Origin: Anthoceros angustus | Taxonomy: Eukaryota; Streptophyta; Anthocerotopsida; Anthocerotales; Anthocerotaceae | Length of the DNA: 64,000 bases | Assembly: GCA_010909165.1 (NCBI GenBank) | Contig: MU008172.1 | Span: 1,116,001-1,180,000 of the forward strand | Reading direction: 5' to 3' | Part shown: positions 1 to 11,766 of the stretch, in pieces | Layout of the letters: each line of letters starts with the position of its first letter | Position numbering within the stretch: position 1 is the first letter of the stretch | Made by a program: the position numbers and the translations under genes | Notes under the pieces: generated by a model | Told to the model about the DNA's origin: nothing | Database searches by the model: none | What the model saw: the letters and a program-made list of their open reading frames with translations, nothing else

Positions 1-859
1 GGCATCTATCTGTCACACAAAATGTGGATGTTCACAATAGCGACTTCAAATGCCCAGAATTGGGCCAGCAACGCCACCAGCCTCTCTCACATACCACGAC
101 ACCCATCGCTTCCGTGTCGATGCCAACCAAAGAATGTATTTAACCTTGTTATATTGTCAATGGACAACATTGGATGGCATCACCGGGCTTGAGGAGATGG
201 TCGACACGCCAATGCCCCGTGGTACGAGGCATTGGTAGACTGGCATTTGCCAACACCAGGTATAGTCGGCGATCGATTCTTTCCGTTGCGTCCATCGGAA
301 GGCTATCGCCGCAACAACGCCCGTAGTTCTCCTCATATGCGAAGATGTATGCATGCATCGAGAAGAGTTTTCCATGCATCAAGACATGGAGCTCCCAACA
401 GCACCCAAAGACACCACAATGTGGCGGAGAAGGCCGCAACCTCCATTTGAAGACGAAGCATTCCAAACTGGCGTCGCCGACGCATTGCAGGCCTGCACTA
501 GCTGTTTGCCATAAGACGTTGCAAGTGGCAGATGCCGGTATCCTAGGTGTTTATTTCTACAGTAGGGCACACGCGGGTGAACATGCCATGACGACCGACA
601 ACAAGTGCACACAGTGGCCGGAATCGCCGACTGCAGGATGTCCCGTGTGGAGTTTTGTAGCACTTCCACAAAGGGTGTGTGTAAGAAGCGAAGTTGTTGA
701 ATTGAAGTAAAGTTGGAAAGCATTGCCTTCCCAAAGTTCACCAGTACTAAAGCGTGTTTGTCACTCGAGCTTGACTCCCATTCTATTTGCCGCACACTTG
801 CTTGCATATGCGCACTCTGCCGGCTTACCTTACACATTTCTCGCAACTGCCACCGGACC

Positions 860-2070
860 GCCATGGATGGCACACCCGAAACAGAGCCTTACTACTTGCC
901 CGAACTGTCTCAGCCAATTACAGACACCCAACACATGGAGCAGCTGGTATCATTGGCAATGGCGAACCCGCCCATAGAGTACCGCGAAGGCATAAGGCGT
1001 GCACGACGGCACAGTTGTGGTGGCAGTGCACATTCAGGTTCTGAGTCCGACTCTGAGCGACCAACTCCACCGCCAAAACCAGATGGCATGATGTGCCGCT
1101 GCCTCCAATTTGGAGTGCAGCCTCGGGCCGGTGGAAGGCGATGAGAAGGTGTGGGCGCACTGATTCGATGTGCACACCCCATATGTGTGGGGAGGGGGAG
1201 AGGGTAGGTGGGTGCTCCAAGTCATGGAGGCAGCAGGGTTGCCGGAAATGCATCATCGGTTTGTCACAGCAAGAGCAAGTTTGGAGGATGATGGGCCGTT
1301 GCCTGTGCTGCGGCCTGAGCAGCATCGGCCGAACGGGAAAGTTTGGGGAGCTTGCGCAGAAAGGTTGGGTCTTGGGTTCCTGGGTCGAGCAAAGGAGCTC
1401 GCAATATTCGTGCACCAAGCAGTTGAGGCACTCCGAGAGAATTGGCGTGAACACATCGTCGTCCTCAGATTTGAGACTGCAAGGGAGAAATTGTATTGTG
1501 ACGCCATGTTGGGAGAGCACTTGTTCACACTTCTGGTGGTGCAGAAGGTGGCCCAATTTGGAGAAATTACCTCGTCACCCAACAAGGCTGATTGGATTGG
1601 TGGGAACTTGCGACGCCATTGCAGGAGGAGGCACATTTCACAAGTGGATGTGGGGAAACACATATATGTGCGCGAGAGGGGCCCTATTGGGATCAACGCT
1701 GCTACCTTCGTGGATCGCCCATTATGCGTTAAGGTCCATGCTTACATCTACAAAGATGTGGCATTGTCACTATTGTGAAGCAAAGAATTGATGGGGCAAA
1801 CTTCTGCTGTATCACGAGGGTTTTGTTCACTCACAATGTGGTGGACCATTTTGTCATATGATTTCAAAGTGAATGACGAAGGCCATTACTACTCGAGGCG
1901 GCAGACATGATCGCTGAGGCCCGCTTCACCTTGGCCGGAGGACGACTTCATGCCTTGTTGGCGGGCGATCACATGGGTACCTATTCGACAAGGACATGGA
2001 GCCAAGGATGGAGGTATATGAAGGCGAGTTCTTCATGCACAAGAGCTCAATGAAGATAGGAGTTTGACGT
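860..2070 (+). pseudogene. Degenerate coding sequence, family unknown
   Basis: Several open stretches on the plus strand read like protein but sit in different frames and are separated by stops. One begins at an ATG near 864 and is rich in acidic and serine residues. The next, about 1,170-1,778, encodes roughly 200 residues with a charged, helical-looking centre. A last piece near 1,970-2,070 reads YLFDKDMEPRMEVYEGEFF. Composition and frame changes fit an old transposon or viral-like remnant rather than a working gene. I recognise no family. There may be further remnants upstream (300-860), but I could not support any. Confidence 0.3.
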
Positions 2071-2084
2071 GGGAGGTGAGTGTG

Positions 2085-5000
2085 CTCGTTGTTGTTCTTG
2101 TGCAAGATTTGGTATGGCCGCAAACCATGACGGTTTTGAAAGCCGACGGCTCCAAAATGTGGTTTGCCTTTGTTTACGTTTACCACCAAGGATTCCAATC
2201 TTCAATCCACCATTGGAAGCACGGCGTGGGAGTGCGATGTTGTATGCGCAAAGGCTCAACCATGTGACGCCGCCATTCCGAGGACTCAAGCCCAAAGCTC
2301 GCTTTTGTCTCCATCTTCACACTCACAACAGAATCGAGTCGCTACACTTCTAAGAACAACAATGTATTCGCATGACAATCGAATCGTTGATCCTGTTATC
2401 CTCACCATATCGCAACGGACATCCGCATAGCCGCAGCTCATCAGATGACCGACCGTCTGGGTACATTGTCCATCTCGTATGGGTTGGATCGACGACATGC
2501 CACTTCCGAAAATACGGTTTTAGGGTACCGAACAACATCACCATGTCACGGTTTTCCACAAGGCACGCCCCGGCCCGGATACCAAGACAAGACAAAAAAA
2601 GCCAAACGCTCACAGGGAGAACCCGCCCACCCGGTGCGAGCAAGAGTGGAACCCACCAAGTGGATGTGGCGTGAGGTTTCCAAAGATATTTTAAGGGAAG
2701 GTGCATGAAAAAGCGAGCATGACAAGAGGCTGCGGACCACGCGTGGGAGGGCTTGGATGAACATAATTACAAGGGAGTTCACGGGCCCGATCGACAATGG
2801 AACTAGAACTGGGGACCTCAGCTCCGGTGTACCAAGTAGGGAAACTATTTTTTACTATAGATAAGTGAGAAAGAGGGGACGGTGCGGTTGGAGGGAAGCA
2901 TGCTGCACCCATTCAAGTAGAGAGAAGAGTAACAGACAATGTAACAAACTTAGGCTTGTGTGACGGAGTCTCTCCCATACCATCCGTTGTAACCTTTTTG
3001 ATCACCATAACAAGAACTACAACAAAAAAACGTTACATAGGCAGCAGGTTTCTAGTAGTGATTGGCAGCCCAAGATAGAAATGAGTAAAGCAGACCAGGA
3101 GGCAGAGCCTGGGGAATAGACTTAGACTTTGATACATTTCACACGAAGTACAGCACACATTAGAACTCTTTTTTAAATTTGAACTATAACTACCCACTTA
3201 CAAGTTAAACTACCACAAAAGTCTTAGAGAAGTCTCAAGCGTATTGCAACACATATTGGAACTTTGTTCTTACAAGTAAAATTAGGATGGGCGTGGTGAG
3301 GTGTCCACATGTCGGTGAAACTTATGAAAACTTTCAACAAAAGAAAATGCTCAAAAGTGCATAGTATCCAACATCCATCCTCTAATTAGTTGAATATTTG
3401 TTTCACCTTTAATTAAAATTTTAAAATCAAATAACCAGTTATTTTTACTCTTATTCATGGGAGAACTGTATTAGTTCTACAAGAAACCCCTACTAGTACT
3501 AGCAAAATAGAAAGAAAAACCCATATTCATAGGCTATCTACACAAGTAGATCCTGCACCTTTGTAGACCTTGACCATAATTTCGTTTGGCAAAGTTGGCC
3601 ACAAAGTCATGCAGTTTACAAAATAAGAGTTTGAGACGTCTCAAGTATATTACAACACACATTGCTACTTCGCTTTCACAGTTCTAATTTCAAATGCTCA
3701 CTTACAATTAAAATTACAACAAAAGATTTTCAAAAGTCTATATCAAACTACAACATACATTGCAACTTAGTTTTTACAATTCAAATAACAAATACCCACT
3801 TACAAGTAAAATTACAACATAAGAGTATAAGAAGTCTCACGATTACAACAACACATAGCATACGCCATTGTTGTTCTTGTGCAGCATTTGGTATGGCTGC
3901 AAACCATGACGGTTTTGTGAAAGCCAGACGGCTCCAGAAAATGTGGTTTGCCTTTGTTTACGTTTACCAGCCAAGGATTCCAATCTTCAATCCACCATTG
4001 GAAGCACGACGTGTGGGAGTGCGATGTTGTATGCAGGCAGTGGCCAACCATGTGACACCGCCATTCTGAGGACTCAAGCCCACAGAGCTCTGCTTTTTGT
4101 CTCCATCTTCACACTCACAACAGCATAACTGGAGTCGCTTACACCTTCTAAGAACAACAATGTATTCGGCATGACAATCGAACTGTTGATCCTGTTATCC
4201 TCACCATACTGCAACGGACATCCGCATAGTCGCGCCTTATCAGTATGATCGACTGCCCGGGTACATTGTCCATCTCGTATGGGTTGGATCGACGACATGC
4301 CACTTCCGAAAATACGGTTTTAGGGTACCGAACAACATCACCATGTCACGGTTTTCCACAAGGCACGCCCCGGCCCGGATACCCAAGACAAGACAAAACA
4401 GCCAAACGTCTCACAGTGGAGAACCCGCCCACCCGGGTGCGAGCATGAGTGGAACCCACCAAGTGGATGTGGCGTGAGGTTTCCAGCATATTTTAACGGG
4501 AAGGTGCATGAAAAAAGCGAGCATGACAAGAGGCCAAGCGGACCACGCGTGGGAGGGCTTGGATGAACATAATTACAAGGCGGTTCACGGGCCCGATCGA
4601 CAATGGAACTAGAACTGGGACCTCATCCGTGTGTACCAAGTAGTGAAACTATTTTTACTATAGATAAGTGAGAAAGAGGGACGGTGCGGTTGGAGGAAGC
4701 ATCGCACCCATTCAAGTAGAGAGAAGAGTAAGACAATGTAACAAACTTAGGCTTGTGTGACGGAGTCTCTCCCATACCATCCGTTGTAACCTTTTGATCA
4801 CCATAACAAGAACTACAACAAAAACGTTACATAGGCAGTTTCTAGTAGTGATTGGCAGCCCAAGATAGAAATGAGTAAAGGGACTGTGAGGCGAGCTGGG
4901 AATAGACTTAGACTTTGATACATTTCACACGTACAAAGACACATTAGAACTCTTTTTTAAATTTGAACTATAACTACCCACTTACAAGTTAAACTACCAC

Positions 5001-5660
5001 AAAAGTCTTAGAGAAGTCTCAAGCGTATTGCAACACATATTGGAACTTTGTTCTTACAAGTAAAATTAGGATGGAAGCGTGGTGAGGTGTCCACATGTCA
5101 GTGAAACTTATGAAAAACTTTCAACAAAAGAAAATGCTCAAAAGTGCATAGTATCCAACATCCATCCTCTAATTAGTTGAATATTTGTTTCACCTTTAAT
5201 TAAAATTTTAAAATCAAATAACCAGTTATTTTTTACTCTTATTCATGGGAGAACTGTATTAGTTCTACAAGAAACCCCTACTAGTACTAGCAAAATAGAA
5301 AGAAAAACCCATATTCATAGGCTATCTACACAAGTAGATCCTGCACCTTTGTAGACCTTGACCATAATTTCGTTTGGCAAAGTTGGCCACAAAGTCATGC
5401 AGTTTACAAAATAAGAGTTTGAGACGTCTCAAGTATATTACAACACACATTGCTACTTCGCTTTCACAGTTCTAATTTCAAATGCTCACTTACAATTAAA
5501 ATTACAACAAAAGATTTTCAAAAGTCTATATCAAACTACAACATACATTGCAACTTAGTTTTTACAATTCAAATAACAAATACCCACTTACAAGTAAAAT
5601 TACAACATAAGAGTATAAGAAGTCTCAGTCGATTACAACACATAGTACGACTCGCTTGTA
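2085..5660. repeat. Tandem duplication, two ~1.8-kb copies
   Basis: Copy 1 runs from about 2,085 to 3,867 and copy 2 from about 3,868 to 5,660. They align end to end. The first half of each is moderately GC-rich and carries short open frames that are broken differently in the two copies. The second half is AT-rich and ends in satellite-like sequence. Differences are mostly 1-3 base indels, concentrated where one copy has CAG or CTG. No protein family is recognisable, so the unit may be part of a non-autonomous transposon. Confidence 0.85.
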
Positions 5661-5815
5661 CAATTCGAATAACAAATACTCACTTACAAGTAAAATTACA
5701 ACACAAGGCTGTGAGACATCTCACTCGAATTTCAGCACACTTTGTAACTCTGCTTTTACAATTCGAATAATAATCACCCACTTACAAGTAAAATTATAAC
5801 ACAAGATTACAATAT
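5405..5815. repeat. Diverged ~98-bp satellite monomers
   Basis: About four diverged monomers of roughly 98 bp lie head to tail. Each contains the core ACTTACAAGTAAAATTACAA, a GAGA..TCTC stretch and an ACAACACA..TTG stretch. Related monomers occur at about 3,130-3,290, 3,640-3,860 and 4,920-5,070, inside the larger tandem duplication. Monomer divergence suggests an old local expansion. There is no coding potential. Confidence 0.65.
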
Positions 5816-6627
5816 ATGTATATATTTTAATAAGTTGGAACTCCAAATATGTGCACATCGAGCCTTATTAAGCGCCACTTCCACCTAAAAGAAAAATAAA
5901 AAGGGAGAAGTTTGCAAGCCCATGTCTCAAACGACATCTTTTGATATGGATGATAGTAGGTAATTTAAATTAGAAAGATATATATGATCAAAAGAAGTTG
6001 GGGAGACTTCATGTAGAAAGAAAGGAAAAAACACTATCTTCACCGAATAAAAAGGGTTCAACCCAACAAGGGGCACCAAACCAAGGGGGACTAACTCCCA
6101 CAATCACTTTTCTCAAAACTACCTACCGCCCTAAGAATCTCGTGATCGGGGATAAGAAAGGGCTTACCTACCACCGCCGCCGAAGAAACCGCCTCCCCTG
6201 CACTAGTCGCCATCTTGTAGACCTCGTTCGCCAACGCTCTTTGCAGGGATGGACACCTCTTGCCTGAAGAAAGACATAATATAAGAAAGGGGAAAACTAA
6301 CCCCTTTCTTGCGGTCGTGGTAAGCCTTAGCACAGGCCTCCAGACCTACGTGATTAAACGTAATTTATATTTATAATAGGTAATAAACTTTAATATCATT
6401 TAAAATAAATATTAAGAACGCGTTACGACGTATGTAATTCGTTTGTCTCTCACTTCGTGTTGTACTTTTCAGCTACCATACACTGCAATGAAGGGTATTT
6501 AGTGTCTCGGACAGTGAGCTGGTGAGGAGGACCGGCATACCAGCTATGGCTGCTGGCTGATTTATAATTGTGGTTATTGCTCGTCACAGGTTGGGTTGGG
6601 TTGGGTTGTTTGTTAGCATCCCAGAAG
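5816..6627. other. Intergenic, no supported gene
   Basis: AT-rich stretches flank a more balanced segment (6,000-6,350). On the minus strand that segment has a short exon-like frame reading NEVYKMATSAGEAVSSAAVV followed by a GT donor, but I could not find partner exons or a family. A TTGGGTTGGGTTGGG run lies at about 6,592-6,608. The right end is the upstream region of the TFIIB gene. Confidence 0.4.
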
Positions 6628-6747
6628 CAGGAGGCAGTGCAAGAGCCACACCAAGACCCTGTGCAAGAGCCAGAGCCGAAGCCAAAGCAAGGGCTAGAGC
6701 AAGAGTCAAAGTAGAAGCAAAGGCAGCAGAGGATCTGCGAAAGCAGG
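6628..6747 (+). repeat. Imperfect GCAAGAGC-type hexamer repeat in TFIIB 5' leader
   Basis: Between about 6,636 and 6,735 the leader consists of imperfect repeats of AAGAGC, AAGCC and AGAGCC units just before the TFIIB start codon at 6,748. The tract is open in one frame but has no ATG, so it is best read as transcribed 5' leader or promoter-proximal sequence. Similar hexamer tracts lie at the starts of RPN13 and RDR1 in this window. Confidence 0.55.
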
Positions 6748-8339
6748 ATGAACAAGGTTGTGTGCCCTGAGTGCCGGAGGGCCACGGAGGTGGTGGTGGA
6801 CCATGCAGCGGGGGACATGGTGTGCTCCGAGTGCGGCTTGGTGCTTGAAGCCCACTCCATAGACGAGTCCTCAGAGTGGAGAACATTCTCCAACGAGTCC
6901 GCTTCCAACGACCCTGTCCGTGTGGGAGGCCCTTCGAATCCCTTGCTCACGGACGGTGGCTTGTCCACCATCATTACCAAGCCCAATGGTGCGCAGAGTG
7001 ACGCCATGTCGTCGCTAGGCCGGTGGCAGAATCGGGGCTCCAATCCTGACCGGAGCCTTATCCTTGCTTTCCGCACGATTGGGACTATTGCTGATAGGTG
7101 CGTTCTGGAAGGGTGTCATTTGTGGATGGTGAGAAGAAGCTTGGATCTGATGGTTGGTGGAGGTAGGGTTTGGCTCTAGTTGTGTTTGCTTGCTTGCCTG
7201 GTGCGTTGTGCTGACTTGCGGTGCTGATTGTTGCAGATTGGGACTAGTGTCCACGATAAAGGTGTGTTGAGTTCCAAATTACACGTTCGGGTTGTGCTCA
7301 TGATGCAATGAAAGCCCTGCTTGCATTGCATAAGGGCGTTGTGTAATGGGACCCTTCGTTGTGAAGGATCGGGCAAATGAGTTGTACAAGAAGGTGGAAG
7401 ACCTCAAATCCATTCGGGGAAGAAGTCAGGATGCGATCCTGGCTGCTTGTCTCTACATTGCTTGTAGGCAAGAAGATAAACCTCGCACTTTCAAAGGTTA
7501 AAATATTTGCAGTGTGACTTGTGGTGGTTTCTATGTTGACTGTTAAAATGAGGTGAGTGTTCTGAATTTTCTAGCTGGTTTTAGAGATTCGATCTGTTGC
7601 AAACGGAGCCTCCATCAAGGATATTGGCCGAGCAACTAGGTATATTGTGAAGCAGCTGGAAGAGGAGATGGGTGAGCGCATGGAGATGGGCTCAATCCAT
7701 CCTAGGGACTTCTTGGTAAGGTGCTGGATACGTGCTTCATTTCTTAGAAGAAAGTGGTCCGGCTCCCCTAACTTATGCAAGGCTGTGTGCTCATGTCTCT
7801 CCAGAGGCGATTCTGTTCTCATTTGGGCATGAGCAATGCCACTCTGAGAGCCACCATGGAGGCTGTTGAGACAATAGTGGACCTTGATATCAGGTGATCC
7901 ATTGCTAGCTGAAAGATGTATTCGAGGCTTTATGGTGGAATGTATCACCACTTACGAGGCCCCGTTGCACGAGCTATTGCAGAAAAAGCCCAATATCGAT
8001 TGCAGCTGCAGCAATATACATGATTTCCGAACTTTCAGGCGAGAAAAAGCCGTTGAAAGGTATCCTTATCTGCTATACTGCCTCCATCTTGACTGCTATC
8101 CTGGCCTCCATCTTGACTGCGATCCTGGCCTCCTTCTTGATTGCTAAAGCAAATGCAAGAAGTATCGAGGTGCTGACATGGCTCATCTTGACTCTGCAGA
8201 CATCTCTCTTGTAGCTGGTGTGGCAGAGGGAACAATCAGGAATTCATACAAAGATCTCTACCCACATGCACATAAGCTGGTCCCAGAATGGTTTCTCAAG
8301 GAAGGCAAATTCACCTTGAAGAATCTTCCTGCTCCCTAG
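6748..8339 (+). CDS. TFIIB: Transcription initiation factor TFIIB
   Basis: General RNA polymerase II initiation factor that bridges TBP-bound promoter DNA and the polymerase. I resolve seven exons: 6748-7097, 7237-7261, 7367-7496, 7585-7715, 7805-7893, 7983-8059 and 8200-8339. All junctions are in frame, giving 313 residues, the usual plant TFIIB size. Residues 1-40 form the zinc ribbon with Cys pairs at 6/9 and 26/29 (CPEC..CSEC). The B-finger/linker follows, then two cyclin-like repeats, recognisable from the [20 protein letters not shown] segment and the second-repeat segment [16 protein letters not shown]. The start is the first ATG before the zinc ribbon. The exon 3 acceptor is AAG rather than CAG, which is slightly weak. 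Family assignment is secure. Which plant TFIIB paralogue this is cannot be told. Confidence 0.95.
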
Positions 8340-10699
8340 ATTTGGGCGATGTGCCTTGTTAACCTCAGTGTAGAGCTTTGTGTTCTCAAGCGACCTCGGA
8401 CCATAGTTCGGCTTCTCCGTGACCTTCGCCTTCTGTTGCCACCTTGTATGTCTTGATGGGTAATACTTTCTTTCGCGCAGACTAATCGTGGATAGGCACG
8501 CATGCGTCACGACATGCAAGATTGGATATGGCTTACTGATAATTCACCGCCACAAGATGTAGCTCACTAATAACCTATGATCAGAAGATACGTAAAAGTT
8601 ATAACATTAGGGGGCCTTTAGTGGATACTTCCTGTTCGGTCCCAAATGGGTTATGATTTTGATTTATTTTTAAATTAGGGTTACTATCAGCATAAGGGTA
8701 TGCAGGTGCTGTTAGTCCAGTTGCCTTATTAAGCAAGTTCAGTTAGTCGATGTACCACTTAACTCACTAAGCAAGTTCACGCATGGTGAAGTATCATGGC
8801 GTGCAGGCTAAGCCTTACGATAGCACTTAGTGAAGTGCGCTGGCTTGCAAGCCATGCCCTAGGACAACTAATACGGCTGATAGCACCAGGCTCTGTCGGC
8901 AACTGAATCCTCAGGTTTGCTGGTCGGCAGGGGAAAGCTTAGGCGGCAAGATTGCTAGAGGTAGTGATAGTGCTTGCATGCTAGTACACACGTAAAATGC
9001 CAAATACAGAGTAGCCGTTAGCATGTAGCTAATGCTAGGACAGATTCGTGAACAAAGGCAGACACAGGTAGGCCTAACGGAATTTAAGTCCCATGACGGA
9101 AATCCGTCCTTAGTGGACTTAAATAAAATTCTTCTTCTTCTTCTTCTAACCATTTATCGTAGCCCTTTGAAAATAAACCATTAATTTATCAACCGGGGCG
9201 TTCCCTAACTGCCGAGGGCTGCTTATCTTGGCTCCAAGGAGTAGGCCGCCGTGCCCACTTCTTGCTGCTTCTTACTATGGATGATAGGAGATCATCAAAG
9301 AGTTGGGGGGTGTTAGTCATCCACACACCCAAGCTCTGCCACAGAGCCCTCTCCTCCCAACCTCTCAACATACAGCTCTCAGGTTCCCTACTCATGGCTA
9401 CCGAAAGCTCCCTAGCGAAAACTGCCTAAAGTTTCCATACGCTCCCATAACCTCTCTAGACTTCTCAAGGACTCTCCACACTCCCAAGGCCTCTCAAGGC
9501 TCCCAGCACCTGTGTGGAATCCACAACTTCTAGGCTCTCAAAGCCAAATGACATCTTCTAAGCCTCTTCACAACCTAACTCCTTTTAATTACATTTCTTA
9601 CTCCTTTTATTCACTCTTTAATCCACTGACCCAGTTAATCTCATATTCCACGGACTGGTCCCTTGTAGGACCTTTTTATAAAACCTAGGAATGCGAGCAA
9701 CCACGAGTACCTACCCAATCATGTGCTTGTGAAAAGACTGTTTTGAAAGGGGCCTTGGCAGTCCATGCCCTGACAGCCTGGTCACGACTCCTCAGGCCCT
9801 CTAGCAGATAAGTGTTTCGTCTCCTCTCCTATACTGTTGAGGACCCAGATACTTCTGACAACGGCTTGTGACTTCGACCCTGCTCTCGTGGCTTAATGAA
9901 CACACTCTGGAGGCAACTAGCTGAACACAATGACAGATCACTGGTCACACACTTGTTACTAAATGCAGGATAAGGAAAAATGGGGAATCCCCTAGATGCT
10001 AGGCCTGTAGACAAGATCCTTGATCACTGTCAGAACAATTTCTCCACATACACATGCACAATACTCTGTACAGATGATGGCACTTTCCATACTCACACAA
10101 GTGAAGACAAGCATGCAACTGTGAGGCCTGTGATCAGATGTTGTACAAGACCTGCTCTAGGCAGCAAGACCTAACAACAACGAAAGACCAGGACGCACGA
10201 AGAAGGAACTGAATGATGCTTCCCGCCTAGAACTGGTAGGGGACCCCCTTGCTCTAATACATTTTCCAGCCAGCCTTGGCTGGTCCTCCAGCTTGGGGGA
10301 GGCATACCTCCGCCACATATCCCTCCATCAAGGTAGCGTCTTCCGCTTTAACAGCTTCCCTGGCTAAACAAGGAAAGCACTCTGCTGGCAATGCTTGCTG
10401 GCGGGAAAGAGCCGTTCACGCACACCCTTCCTCACACGCTCAAACTTGCCACTATGCATAATCTTGGCACATTTTAATTTCTATTCTTCTCCCCTTCTCC
10501 TCTATGTATCAAAATATTTTTAATTAAAAAATAGTTTTGTAATCTTCATTTGCTATACGTAGGGAAGCGTAATAGGTACTACCAACCTAATTCACAGACG
10601 GTGTATGACCCATGGTGCAGCAGTAGTGAATGAAAACACTTTCATGGCGCTCTAACCTAGGTTGGTGGCTAGCACGCGGTGGTTGCATAGTGAGGAGCA
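8340..10699. other. Intergenic, no supported gene
   Basis: About 2.4 kb between TFIIB and RPN13. It contains only short frames, a small CTT microsatellite at about 9,130-9,146 and scattered AT-rich stretches. I see no transposon ends, RNA gene or coding exon that I can support. The last ~130 bases should hold the RPN13 promoter and leader. Confidence 0.5.
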
Positions 10700-11632
10700 A
10701 TGGAGCAGGAGCAGGAGCAAGAGCAAGAGCAAGAGCACGAGCAAGAGGAGGAGCAGGTGCTTCTGGAGATAAAAGCGGGGCGCATGACACTGGAGGGCAC
10801 GCGAGTGGTAGCAGACACGCGCAAGGGCCTGCTGCGCCTTATGCGACTGCCGCCTGACTCTCTGCTGCATGTTCGGTGGGAGGGAGCCGGGGGTGAGGTG
10901 GAGGACGACCAACTCGTCTTCCCCAACGAGGCCGTGTTCGAGAAGGTGACGCAGTCCCCGGGCAGGGTCTACATCCTGCGCTTCCTGCACGACTCCCGCA
11001 AGTTCTTCTACTGGATGCAGGGCCCGCCAGCAGCGCAGGACGACCAGGAGCTGTGTCGCCAGGTGAACCAGATTCTCAACGAGGACGATTCCGACTCGGA
11101 CCAGCCCCCACCCGGTCAGGACCCCGAGCCGGAGTCGGAGCCCGAGCCCGAGCCCGTGGCCGCGCCCGTGCAGCTCATCGATCTGCAGCGCATTCTCAAC
11201 AACCTCAGCCAGCAGCAGGTGGGAGCCCTGCAGTTGCCGGCGCAGGCTCAGGCGCAGCAGCTCAAGGACCAGGGCCCCGGATTCACCGATATCTTTAGGC
11301 CCGAAATTGTGCTGCCGCTGCTGGAGCAACGCGTGGTGGACGAAAGGCTTGCGCCTTACTTGCCGGAGGGCATGCGAACGCTGGAAGACATTGCCGACTT
11401 GATTCCTAGTCCGCAGTTCCAGCAGCAGCTAGATGCCTTCACTGCAGCTGTTCGGAGCGGCCAGATTGACCTTACGCAGTTTGGGATTCATCCCTCCACG
11501 TTCGTGTACTCCGTATCTGGATTTTTGGAAGCCATCGAAGACCTCACGCCCGCCGTTCCCGACATCGAAACTCCTAGCACGGGAAAGGACCAGGACAACG
11601 ACACCGATATGGATTGCGCGGAAGAGAAGTGA
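10700..11632 (+). CDS. RPN13: 26S proteasome ubiquitin receptor RPN13/ADRM1
   Basis: Proteasomal ubiquitin receptor. The Pru domain binds ubiquitin and the RPN2 base subunit, and the C-terminal DEUBAD domain recruits a UCH37-type deubiquitinase. The 310-residue frame opens with a low-complexity Glu/Gln tract (residues 2-19) encoded by GAGCAG/GAGCAA hexamers. The Pru domain spans about residues 20-127, with visible family signatures VEDDQLVFPNEAVFEKV, RVYILRF and FFYWMQ. An acidic Pro/Glu linker (about 128-152) leads to a Gln-rich stretch and a DEUBAD-like region from about 195 to 290 (FRPEIVLPLLEQ..LAPYLPEG). Length matches plant RPN13. Unlike its neighbours it has no intron, so it could be an old retrocopy that is still intact. 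The ATG used is the first in the frame and lies inside the repeat. Confidence 0.93.
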   Translation: MEQEQEQEQEQEHEQEEEQVLLEIKAGRMTLEGTRVVADTRKGLLRLMRLPPDSLLHVRWEGAGGEVEDDQLVFPNEAVFEKVTQSPGRVYILRFLHDSRKFFYWMQGPPAAQDDQELCRQVNQILNEDDSDSDQPPPGQDPEPESEPEPEPVAAPVQLIDLQRILNNLSQQQVGALQLPAQAQAQQLKDQGPGFTDIFRPEIVLPLLEQRVVDERLAPYLPEGMRTLEDIADLIPSPQFQQQLDAFTAAVRSGQIDLTQFGIHPSTFVYSVSGFLEAIEDLTPAVPDIETPSTGKDQDNDTDMDCAEEK

Positions 11633-11766
11633 GTTCACCGTTGAAGGATCGTTGTCCACGTTTTTGTCTGTTACAAATTTTGATAGCAAGGGTTACAAGC
11701 TTTCCAGGCTAACACCGAGCAGTCCTTAACGTTGAGCCCCTCTCCCAACATCCGCTTCGATCGAGA

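Noticed and set aside
918-1556. 212-codon minus-strand open frame
   Set aside because: Cys/His/Pro-rich without pattern, and antisense to the more protein-like plus-strand stretches.
6592-6608. TTGGGTTGGGTTGGG run resembling telomere repeat
   Set aside because: Too short, lacks the plant TTTAGGG unit, and lies in a gene leader.
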